Positions 1-5,667 of a stretch of DNA of 18,499 bases are shown here, in pieces. Numbering within the stretch: the stretch's first letter is position 1; each line of letters starts with the position of its first letter. Location of the stretch: contig DAOVJB010000007.1 in assembly GCA_030673425.1 (NCBI GenBank), positions 1 to 18,499 of the forward strand, in the 5' to 3' direction. This DNA comes from Elusimicrobiota bacterium (GTDB lineage Bacteria; CAYTYR01; UBA6262; DAOVJB01). The position numbers and the translations under genes are program-made. The notes beneath the pieces were generated by a model, which worked only from the letters and a program-made list of their open reading frames with translations, was not told where the DNA came from and searched no databases.

Positions 1-57
1 CCTCGTTTTTTTTATGTTTAAAATATATTTAAAAAGTAAAAAGAAAGGAGTAATCTG
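1..57 (+). other. AT-rich leader before the HD-GYP gene
   Basis: The T-run at 6-13 directly after a short C/G-containing stretch looks like the tail of a rho-independent terminator whose stem would lie upstream of the window. This cannot be confirmed here. The rest is A/T-rich and ends in a good ribosome binding site, gaaaggag at 42-49, eight bases before the ATG at 58. Confidence 0.3.
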
Positions 58-870
58 ATGGGTTTTCCTGAAGAAGAGAAAATTCTAACCGCAAGAGAAG
101 CGGCAGATTTACTTAAGGTTACTGTACAGACTATTAAAAATTATATTTATCAGGGTAAGATTAAAGCTTTTAAGACCCCTGGCGGACATCATCGTATTTT
201 AGAGTCAGAGCTTCTGAGTCAGTTAGAAACACTTATGAGAGAAATCCAGCAAGACAAAGTGGCAGGAGAAGGATTTGATGTTCTTCAACAAGTAGATGTC
301 AAAACAAAAGGTGCTCAGTTTGTTGCGGTTAGGGCACTACTTCAAGTACTGGATAAAAGACAACATTTTCCGTGGAATCATTCTAAGAGAGTAGCTGATT
401 ATGTTACATCTATGTCTGAAAAAATTGGTCTTTCCTCTGACGAAACAAAGAAAATAGAACTGGCAGCACTATTGCACGATATTGGTAAGATAGAAATCAG
501 TGAAGATATTTTAAATAAGCCAGAAAGCTTAAGTGATGAAGAGTTTAATATAATCAGGCGACATCCGGAAATCGGAGAGAATATTGTAAAGGAAATAGAA
601 TCCTTGCAGGAAGCAGGCCCGTTAATCAGATCTCATCATGAAAGGTTTGATGGCAAAGGTTATCCTGCTGGATTAGCAGGAGATAGCATTCCCCTTGGAG
701 GTAGAATAATTGCGGTAGCTGAGATTTTTGACGGTCTTACCTCTAACACCCCGTTTCATTCTCCATTATCTCAACAAGAGGCAATTGATATTCTAAAAAG
801 GTACTCAGGGAAACAACTTGATCCGACATTAGTCCAAACGTTTATTGGGACTATTAGTAAGACCGCTTAA
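58..870 (+). CDS. HTH (excisionase/MerR-like) + HD-GYP domain phosphohydrolase
   Basis: A 270-residue predicted cytoplasmic protein with two domains. Residues 9-52 form an excisionase/MerR-type winged helix: the LTAREAADLLKVT start, the recognition segment QTIKNYIYQGKI and the wing PGGHHRI. Residues 85-262 are an HD-GYP domain. Its metal-binding and signature residues are present: H108, H140-D141 followed by GK (143-144), H169 in RRHPEIG, H193-H194, the full DGKGYP signature (198-203) and D225 in AEIFDGL. HD-GYP proteins typically hydrolyse cyclic di-GMP; with all key residues kept, activity is likely but not shown. The fused DNA-binding domain replaces the more usual receiver domain, so it may act as a DNA-bound regulator. 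It lies directly upstream of PEP-CTERM/exopolysaccharide genes, a plausible target set. The start is supported by gaaaggag eight bases upstream. Identification is firm; target and substrate are inferred. Confidence 0.9.
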   Translation: MGFPEEEKILTAREAADLLKVTVQTIKNYIYQGKIKAFKTPGGHHRILESELLSQLETLMREIQQDKVAGEGFDVLQQVDVKTKGAQFVAVRALLQVLDKRQHFPWNHSKRVADYVTSMSEKIGLSSDETKKIELAALLHDIGKIEISEDILNKPESLSDEEFNIIRRHPEIGENIVKEIESLQEAGPLIRSHHERFDGKGYPAGLAGDSIPLGGRIIAVAEIFDGLTSNTPFHSPLSQQEAIDILKRYSGKQLDPTLVQTFIGTISKTA

Positions 871-922
871 AGTCGTCTATTTCCGTAAAAAACAATAAAA
901 CTAAAAAAAACAAAAAAAAGAC

Positions 923-950
923 TTGACAAGATATGCCTATCTATGATAAT
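923..950 (+). promoter_or_regulatory. sigma70-type promoter for the small ORF
   Basis: A perfect -35 box TTGACA lies at 923-928 and a -10 box GATAAT (5 of 6) at 945-950, 16 bp apart. An A8 tract just upstream (912-919) could act as an UP element. Transcription would start near 957, about 41 nt before the ATG at 998. The 18 bases at 912-929 are identical to those of the rpoB promoter at 6242-6259. Confidence 0.75.
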
Positions 951-997
951 GTAAGAATTGTCACGTTTTAAGTTATATTTATATTGAAGGTGCGATC

Positions 998-1165
998 ATG
1001 AACACAGTTGGAGAGAGAACCTCACAACTACTCAGTGTCCAGCCGGATGAGATGGAAGTTTTAGAAACTTACCGTCGCGCCAAAACCCTGAAATTCGCTG
1101 ATATTAGCATTGCTATCCAGGAAGGTTTAAGGGTGAAACTTTGGCTTACTGAGAAGAAAAGGTGA
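998..1165 (+). CDS. small basic protein, 55 aa, unknown function
   Basis: An unrecognised small gene. ATG at 998 and TGA at 1163-1165 enclose 55 codons. A ribosome binding site, gaaggtg (986-992), is correctly spaced, and a strong promoter lies at 923-950. The product begins MNTVGERTSQLL and ends KLWLTEKKR. It has no signal peptide or membrane segment, carries a basic C-terminus, and looks largely helical. Its size and charge would fit a small DNA- or RNA-binding regulator or an antitoxin-like protein, but no family is recognised, so no function is assigned. It lies between the HD-GYP gene and the first PEP-CTERM gene. Support comes from promoter, ribosome binding site and ORF agreeing; without homologues a chance ORF cannot be fully excluded. 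Confidence 0.6.
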   Translation: MNTVGERTSQLLSVQPDEMEVLETYRRAKTLKFADISIAIQEGLRVKLWLTEKKR

Positions 1166-1273
1166 TCATAATTTAATCAAGGATGATAGTATAGAAGAGC
1201 ATAGATTGATAAGAAAGAATACTAAAACAAAAAGATTCTTCTTATTAAATCTGGGTGTTTATATATTGCTTTA

Positions 1274-1326
1274 GATTAATCAGGTGTTAATTGACACAAA
1301 GGCGTGAGATTAACCAAGCGTTAATT
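1274..1326 (+). repeat. tandem pair of 19-bp imperfect palindromes
   Basis: GATTAATCAGGTGTTAATT at 1274-1292 and GATTAACCAAGCGTTAATT at 1308-1326 match at 16 of 19 positions. Each has inverted ATTAA/TTAAT half-sites around a 7-bp centre. They are 34 bp apart start to start, about three helical turns. A paired, dyad-symmetric site ahead of a gene suggests a dimeric regulator binding twice; the regulator is unknown. Confidence 0.6.
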
Positions 1327-1338
1327 TTGCGCCTTTTT
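1298..1338 (+). terminator. rho-independent terminator or attenuator hairpin
   Basis: AAAGGCG (1298-1304) pairs with CGCCTTT (1330-1336), and ATTAAC (1309-1314) pairs with GTTAAT (1320-1325) around the loop CAAGC, with a symmetric TGAG/TTTG internal loop. T's run to 1338. It could end the small-ORF transcript or attenuate read-through into the PEP-CTERM gene. The upper stem is also the second palindrome of the tandem pair, so it may act as DNA rather than RNA. Confidence 0.6.
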
Positions 1339-1343
1339 ATATT
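1338..1343 (+). promoter_or_regulatory. possible -10 box of an activator-dependent promoter
   Basis: TATATT at 1338-1343 has no recognisable -35 box 16-18 bp upstream. The second palindrome (1308-1326) covers that place instead, centred near -33 if transcription starts near 1350, and the first is centred near -67. This is the layout expected of an activator-dependent promoter. Tentative. Confidence 0.3.
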
Positions 1344-1389
1344 TTACTCCGATGGAGTTAAATCCAAAAAAGAGAGGAGGTGATGAAAA

Positions 1390-2073
1390 TTGATTAAGGT
1401 AAAGAGAATGTTACCTTTAAGCTTACTAGTAGTAGCATTTACTTTGGTTATAGGGATTGGAAGCGCGAGTGCTTCATTGGTTGATGCTGTTCTGAATGTT
1501 ACGGCAGATAATGTCATAGCTATATGGTTGAATGATAGCCCTACAGCTCTGAGTCCTGGAGCAAATGCCGGTAATTGGCAAATAGCAGATACCTATAATA
1601 TCTCCCTTAACTGGTTGGGATTCAATTACTTGACCTTTCTTGTTAACAATGATGGGTATAACAGTGCACAAAATCCAGCTGGATTGCTGGCCAGTATAAG
1701 TCTTGTGGATAGTTCACAGCATTTTGCTGAGACCGGAACAAACACGATACTTAGCACATCGGCTGATTACTGGAGTATCACGCCGGGTCTTGTTGATAGT
1801 GTGACACCTACTTCATGGGCATCTAATGATTACGGAACATATGGCGGAGCTACAGATGTCTGGTGGAAAGCAAATGGATACAGTCCTGTTTCAGGTATTG
1901 ATGGCCAGGCAGAGTGGATATGGACAGCGAATAACTTGGTGACTGGTGGGGATAATCGCGGATTTATTTCAGTTAACATGACACCGGTTCCTGAACCAAG
2001 CAGTATGATGCTTTTAGGTTTTGGTCTACTTGGAATGGCTGGTTTTGCGAGAAGGAAGTTTTCTAGTAAGTAG
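1390..2073 (+). CDS. secreted PEP-CTERM sorting domain protein
   Basis: A 227-residue exported protein. Residues 1-28 are a signal peptide (basic start, hydrophobic core, GSASA before the likely cleavage site). Residues 29-198 are rich in Trp, Asn, Gly and Ser and look like an all-beta, possibly carbohydrate-binding domain; this is an impression, not a family match. Residues 199-227 are a PEP-CTERM tail: the PVPEPSS motif (PEP at 201-203), a short hydrophobic helix with LLGFGLLG, then RRK (221-223). Such tails are known targets of exosortase, which removes the tail during export to the surface or matrix. The start codon is TTG, chosen because AGGAGG (1375-1380) lies nine bases upstream. An ATG at 1383 is too close to that site and stops after four codons. 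The next in-frame ATG (1408) would shorten the signal peptide. No exosortase gene is in the window. Confidence 0.85.
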   Translation: MIKVKRMLPLSLLVVAFTLVIGIGSASASLVDAVLNVTADNVIAIWLNDSPTALSPGANAGNWQIADTYNISLNWLGFNYLTFLVNNDGYNSAQNPAGLLASISLVDSSQHFAETGTNTILSTSADYWSITPGLVDSVTPTSWASNDYGTYGGATDVWWKANGYSPVSGIDGQAEWIWTANNLVTGGDNRGFISVNMTPVPEPSSMMLLGFGLLGMAGFARRKFSSK

Positions 2074-2080
2074 TAAAAGG

Positions 2081-2120
2081 CCTAAAAAAACTGACTAGTT
2101 AGTCTTTTAAGGTAAAAGAC
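2081..2120 (+). terminator. weak overlapping hairpins after the PEP-CTERM gene
   Basis: GACTA (2093-2097) pairs with TAGTC (2100-2104), extended by flanking A-rich and TTTT/AGG bases. An alternative stem pairs GTCTTTT (2102-2108) with AAAAGAC (2114-2120). The two share bases, so only one can form at a time. This is a possible weak terminator of the 1390-2073 gene. Confidence 0.35.
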
Positions 2121-2129
2121 AAGAGTACT

Positions 2130-2164
2130 CTGGGAGTAACTGCTTTTTAAGGAGTTACTCCCAG
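2130..2164 (+). repeat. perfect 12-bp stem-loop
   Basis: CTGGGAGTAACT (2130-2141) and AGTTACTCCCAG (2153-2164) are exact reverse complements around an 11-nt loop. No T-run follows on either strand, so it is not a canonical terminator. It could be an RNA processing or stability element between the two PEP-CTERM genes, or a protein-binding site. Confidence 0.7.
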
Positions 2165-2180
2165 GGGAAATATTAATAAA

Positions 2181-2229
2181 GTTATTGAGGTAGTAAGTCA
2201 TTACGTAGATTACTTACTAACTGAATAAC
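2181..2229 (+). repeat. long imperfect stem-loop upstream of the fusion gene
   Basis: GTTATT (2181-2186) pairs with AATAAC (2224-2229) and TAGTAAGT (2191-2198) with ACTTACTA (2212-2219). Two further pairs form within the four-base internal loops. It ends 28 bases before the fusion gene. A -10-like TATAAA (2243-2248) follows without a good -35 box, so the repeat may be an operator as well as a possible RNA structure. Confidence 0.55.
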
Positions 2230-2256
2230 TTGGAGGCGACACTATAAATAAGGGAG

Positions 2257-3759
2257 ATGGTTAAAGTGAAAGAAAGAAAAATTAATTTATTACTTATGCT
2301 GTTAGTGATGTTAAGTCTTGTTATAATCAAGACTAACGTAGCAAGAGCATATGTAATAGACGGATACTTATTAGATGATTGGGGCATTGATCTTTCAAAG
2401 GCGACTTCCGCAGGACACCTCAATTCTGGTGAAAATTTTCCGTCAGGTGGATTTGATATTGATGCTATAACCGACGATAAGGCTGATTCCAGTAGTGGCT
2501 GGCTACATGTTGGGCCTGGTTGGACATACAATAATTACTTTGATGTTGAAGCCATCTATTTTGATAATGACGGGGCAAATGCGTATATTGCAATAATTCA
2601 AGGTTTACCTAAAGAAGGAGTGAAAATTCAGGGTAATCCATGGCTTCTTCCGGGTGATATTGCAATAGATGCTGATAATGACATGGGTACAGGAGATTAT
2701 GGTTTTGAGTACGGCTTGAGTATTTCAGATGGTCAGTTATATTCAGTAAGTAGCTGGAAGAATTCAATTTATCCAAAATATGGGATTGTTTCTGACCCAT
2801 GGGCAATTAATGTAGGGACTGTAATAAATTCCGTGAATTTTGTCTATAGCGGGAATCAAAACACTCATTATGTGCTGGAGGCAGCGATTCCTCTTGCTTA
2901 TTTAGGATTAAGTGCAGGGCATGGTGATACTGAACGTAATCTTCGGGTACATTGGACCCAGGAATGTGGAAATGATTATTTAACATTAAATGCTGACGTT
3001 AATCCTGTTGTTACTCCGGAACCAGCTAGCCTTATATTATTAGGCAGTGGTCTGTTAGGTTTAATAGGTACTTTCCTTAGAAAAAGATTCCAGGAGGCCA
3101 AGAGAATTTTTGATATAATTGCTTCGTTAATAGGAATAGTTATAACATTCCCTTTAATGTTAATTTTAGGTGGTTTGATAAGGCTTGATTCACGCGGTGA
3201 GATTTTATATAAACAGACACGTGTTGGTGAGAACAGAAGAGAGAAAAGAAATCGCAGGCTTAATAGTTTATTTAATGGTGTAGAACAGAGAAATACCGAG
3301 AGAAGAGAAGAATCATCTTTAGGCAGATTATTTACAATGTATAAACTGAGAACAATGAAAATGGATGCAGAGTCAGGAACCGGTCCTGTATGGGCAACAG
3401 AGGATGACCCGCGAGTGACCAGATTAGGTAAATTTTTGAGGAAATTTCATCTTGATGAAATACCGCAATTAATTAATATATTAAGAGGAGAGATGAGTTT
3501 AATCGGACCAAGACCAGAAAGGCCCAAAATCATAGATAGTTTTAATGGAGATATCCCGAATTATACCAGGAGACTCAGAGTAAAGCCGGGGATAACTGGA
3601 CTTGCTCAGGTTAGATACAGATATGACGAATCACTTGATGATGTAAAAAACAAATTAAGGTATGACCTTTTATATATAAGGAAAATGTGCTGGACATGGG
3701 ATATAAGAGTCATATTTTTGACAATAATAAAAATGCTTACAGGGAAAACAGCAAGATAA
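2257..3759 (+). CDS. PEP-CTERM exported domain fused to a polyprenyl-phosphate sugar transferase
   Basis: A 500-residue protein joining two usually separate families. Residues 1-31 are a signal peptide (cleavage likely after NVARA). Residues 32-250 form a beta-rich exported domain with stretches such as PGDIAIDADND and VLEAAIPLAYLGL, reminiscent of CBM9/DOMON-like folds (tentative). Residues 253-277 are a PEP-CTERM anchor: TPEPAS, a hydrophobic helix, then RKR. Residues 283-500 are a bacterial sugar transferase domain (PF02397 type): a membrane-embedded helix (284-308), YKLRTM (362-367), the catalytic pair D400-E401 in LDEIPQL, SLIGPRPE (414-421) and PGITGLAQV (444-452). Such enzymes move a sugar-phosphate onto undecaprenyl phosphate as the first step of exopolysaccharide synthesis. 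Predicted topology is consistent: the first part outside, the transferase in the cytoplasm. An arginine-rich insertion lies near 325-352. The start may be the ATG at 2257 or GTG at 2266; AGGGAG (2251-2256) is better spaced for the GTG. Confidence 0.9.
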   Translation: MVKVKERKINLLLMLLVMLSLVIIKTNVARAYVIDGYLLDDWGIDLSKATSAGHLNSGENFPSGGFDIDAITDDKADSSSGWLHVGPGWTYNNYFDVEAIYFDNDGANAYIAIIQGLPKEGVKIQGNPWLLPGDIAIDADNDMGTGDYGFEYGLSISDGQLYSVSSWKNSIYPKYGIVSDPWAINVGTVINSVNFVYSGNQNTHYVLEAAIPLAYLGLSAGHGDTERNLRVHWTQECGNDYLTLNADVNPVVTPEPASLILLGSGLLGLIGTFLRKRFQEAKRIFDIIASLIGIVITFPLMLILGGLIRLDSRGEILYKQTRVGENRREKRNRRLNSLFNGVEQRNTERREESSLGRLFTMYKLRTMKMDAESGTGPVWATEDDPRVTRLGKFLRKFHLDEIPQLINILRGEMSLIGPRPERPKIIDSFNGDIPNYTRRLRVKPGITGLAQVRYRYDESLDDVKNKLRYDLLYIRKMCWTWDIRVIFLTIIKMLTGKTAR

Positions 3760-3790
3760 AATTGAGCAAGAAAAAGAAAGCGTAGATAAT

Positions 3791-3813
3791 TGTAAACTTA
3801 CGTAAGTTATACA
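3791..3813 (+). repeat. near-perfect palindrome centred on TTACGTAA
   Basis: AACTTACGTAAGTT (3795-3808) is a perfect 14-bp palindrome, extended outward by TGTA (3791-3794) and TACA (3810-3813) with one unpaired A. It lies between the fusion gene's stop and its terminator. It may be an operator or a chance A/T-rich palindrome. Confidence 0.45.
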
Positions 3814-3854
3814 ATAAATAAAGGCAGGAGATTTCCCCTCCTGCCTTTATTTAT
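3814..3854 (+). terminator. strong, probably bidirectional terminator
   Basis: ATAAATAAAGGCAGGAG (3814-3830) and CTCCTGCCTTTATTTAT (3838-3854) are exact reverse complements, 17 bp, around a 7-nt loop. The GC-rich core is flanked by A/T-rich arms on both sides. It ends the PEP-CTERM/transferase block and insulates the next operon. Confidence 0.88.
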
Positions 3855-3865
3855 GTAAATTTTAC

Positions 3866-3894
3866 TTGATAAAGAATTAAAAAAGTTGTAAAAT
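3866..3894 (+). promoter_or_regulatory. sigma70-type promoter of the membrane protein-lipoprotein-plsY unit
   Basis: TTGATA (3866-3871, 5 of 6) and TAAAAT (3889-3894, 5 of 6) are 17 bp apart, just after the terminator at 3814-3854. Transcription would start near 3901, about 33 nt before the ATG at 3934. Confidence 0.65.
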
Positions 3895-3933
3895 TAAAGT
3901 CTAGGTATTAAAATATATTAAGAGGTAATTTTA

Positions 3934-4812
3934 ATGAGTGTGGGAAAGAAGATTAAAACTACTTTTTCAGTATGGGGAGAAAGTATCAGAACGATGAAGC
4001 GTTATCCGAAGGTGTTTCTGCCTTTCGGTATAGTTGCTCTTTTTCAAGTTGCTCTTCTGTTTCTTTTATTCTGGGCTCCTCGTTCTCCTATTTCTGTTGT
4101 AATGGCTCCGCCTATTAGAAAATTCTGGGGTGAGATGTATCTCCATTACCCCGTTAATTTTTTACTGCTTCCCAAACTTTTTAATTACGGAAATATAGTA
4201 TTGAGGATTATTCTTGAATCGCTGATGGCAGGTGTTACGGTAGCTATGGTTGTTCAGGCGCTTAAAAAATTTAGTCCCAGGTTCAGGACTAATTGCAAAA
4301 AAGGTATTAGGAAGTATATAACTTTAGTAGCAGTATGGGTGATGTTATTTGCGTTAATTACAATTGTTTTCAGAGTTCCTGTATTTTTAATCACAAAATA
4401 CTATTCTAATTATGTTGGTATTTTCAGGCAGGCGAATTTTCTTCGTGTAGCGGTGTTATCTAGTATATTTATAGCCATTATGATAGAGGCGCTGCTTGCC
4501 TATACTGTACCTGCGGTAATGATTGAACATAAAAGAACATTCAAGGCTATCAAGAGAAGTTTTTCTGTAGTAAGAGGTATATCTTTAGAAACATTTCTTT
4601 TAGTTTTAATACCCACATTGTTGACTTTAATTCCGGTCTTCTTAAAGTTGAAACTTCCTGCCTTGATAGACCGGTTCTTTCCCGAGGTTACATTATATGT
4701 TATAATCTTGGGTATCCTTATATCTTTATTCAGCAACTTTCTGCTTATTATTTCTGTTACAATATTATTTTTGAGGAAAACAGAGACATCAGATGAAGGA
4801 GCATCAAAGTGA
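3934..4812 (+). CDS. six-helix integral membrane protein, unknown function
   Basis: A 292-residue multi-pass inner-membrane protein. Hydrophobic segments lie near residues 28-48, 87-109, 127-153, 170-197, 218-239 and 253-280. The segment YTVPAVMIEHKRTFKAIKRS (190-209) resembles the P-x3-E-x-A-x-R-S pattern often seen in membrane domains of the GPDPase_memb/DUF-type family. That resemblance is only suggestive and no enzymatic domain is present. The ATG at 3934 has agaggt (3921-3926) seven bases upstream. The stop overlaps the GTG start of the lipoprotein gene (GTGA, 4809-4812), so the two are probably translationally coupled and may act together at the envelope. The role is unknown; transport or lipid handling would be guesses. 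Confidence 0.8.
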   Translation: MSVGKKIKTTFSVWGESIRTMKRYPKVFLPFGIVALFQVALLFLLFWAPRSPISVVMAPPIRKFWGEMYLHYPVNFLLLPKLFNYGNIVLRIILESLMAGVTVAMVVQALKKFSPRFRTNCKKGIRKYITLVAVWVMLFALITIVFRVPVFLITKYYSNYVGIFRQANFLRVAVLSSIFIAIMIEALLAYTVPAVMIEHKRTFKAIKRSFSVVRGISLETFLLVLIPTLLTLIPVFLKLKLPALIDRFFPEVTLYVIILGILISLFSNFLLIISVTILFLRKTETSDEGASK

Positions 4813-5639
4813 GAAGGTTTTTAATTTTAATATGCATGCTGTTTTTTATTGTTGGCTGTGGGAATCAGTATCCGGCAGAAAAATTATACTGGAAGGCGAA
4901 TAAATTCAGTGAACAAATTTTCCGTAATCCTAAAGGAACTCCTTTATCGCAGTATGAAAAAGCCATCTCCCGTTTTGAAAAAATTATCAGGAAATATCCT
5001 GATTTAACACAGGCCAAGGAGGCTCAGTTTAAGATAGCCCAGCTTTATGTGGCAAGAGAAGATTTTCCCGGAGCAATAAAGGAGTTTGAAAAAACTATAC
5101 GTAACTATCCTGATGATATTATGTTGTGTGCAAAGGCACAGTTTGCGATTGGTAATTGCTACCAGCAGCAGGGAGACTGGGATAAGGCTCTTATTGCATA
5201 CAGGAAAGTTTTTAGTGATTATAAAGATACGCCGTTTGGATTAGAGGTGCCTTTATATATTGCCCGATATTATGAACGTAACGAACAGAATGTCAATGCT
5301 CGCAAGGCTTTCCGGGAGGCTATTAAAGAGTACAAGAAAATCATTAAGGAACATCCCAAAAGCCAGGGTGCTTATATTGTTCAGGACTATATTGCATTCT
5401 GTTATCTCAGTCTCCAAGACTGGCCTAATGCGATTAAGTCCTTAAATAAATTGATCAATGATTTTCCCAAGACTCCTAAAACTGCCCAGGCTTTGATTAC
5501 CATGGGAGCACTTTATCAAAACCAACTTAAGCAACCTAAAAGAGCAATCTCGGTTTATCAGAAATTTCTAAAGGATTATCCTAAACATAAACTGGTATAT
5601 GCAATTCAGAAAAGATTAGATGAACTTAAAAGCAAGTAA
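4809..5639 (+). CDS. TPR repeat lipoprotein (BamD/YbgF-like)
   Basis: A 276-residue predicted lipoprotein. The signal peptide ends in the lipobox IVGC, so C17 would be the lipidated residue after signal peptidase II cleavage. The rest is a series of tetratricopeptide-type helical pairs, roughly five to seven between residues 45 and 272, with recurring patterns such as ALIAYRKVFSDYKD and AISVYQKFLKDYPK. This is the layout of outer-membrane assembly and periplasmic scaffold lipoproteins such as BamD; a BamD role is possible but not established. It starts with GTG at 4809, overlapping the upstream stop by four bases. The plsY-like gene follows after 28 bases. Such proteins work through protein contacts in the periplasm, and the membrane protein upstream is an obvious candidate partner. 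Confidence 0.85.
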   Translation: MRRFLILICMLFFIVGCGNQYPAEKLYWKANKFSEQIFRNPKGTPLSQYEKAISRFEKIIRKYPDLTQAKEAQFKIAQLYVAREDFPGAIKEFEKTIRNYPDDIMLCAKAQFAIGNCYQQQGDWDKALIAYRKVFSDYKDTPFGLEVPLYIARYYERNEQNVNARKAFREAIKEYKKIIKEHPKSQGAYIVQDYIAFCYLSLQDWPNAIKSLNKLINDFPKTPKTAQALITMGALYQNQLKQPKRAISVYQKFLKDYPKHKLVYAIQKRLDELKSK

Positions 5640-5667
5640 TGATAGATCTATTTAAGGTATATATAAT

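Larger units (their letters stand above)
1166..1389 (+). other. intergenic region with candidate control elements
   Basis: This 224-base gap has no convincing ORF. Its first 100 bases are A/T-rich without clear structure. The second half holds the paired 19-bp palindromes, an overlapping hairpin, a possible -10 box and the ribosome binding site agaggaggtga (1373-1383, cut by the mini ORF at 1383), each listed separately. Confidence 0.6.

Noticed and set aside
1291-1296. TTGACA as a -35 box for the PEP-CTERM gene
   Set aside because: No -10-like hexamer lies 15-19 bp downstream.
1166-1389. Cyclic di-GMP riboswitch, suggested by the HD-GYP neighbour
   Set aside because: No conserved GEMM-type core or tetraloop/receptor elements could be seen.
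2130-2145. Possible sigma54 (-24/-12) promoter, as used by some PEP-CTERM genes
   Set aside because: The GG and GC elements are 8 bp apart rather than the required 10.
2217-2531. 104-aa minus-strand ORF overlapping the start of the fusion gene
   Set aside because: Antisense to the signal peptide and exported domain; no ribosome binding site or promoter supports it.
5260-5445. 61-aa + strand ORF inside the lipoprotein gene
   Set aside because: Out-of-frame overlap within a well-supported TPR gene with no initiation signals.
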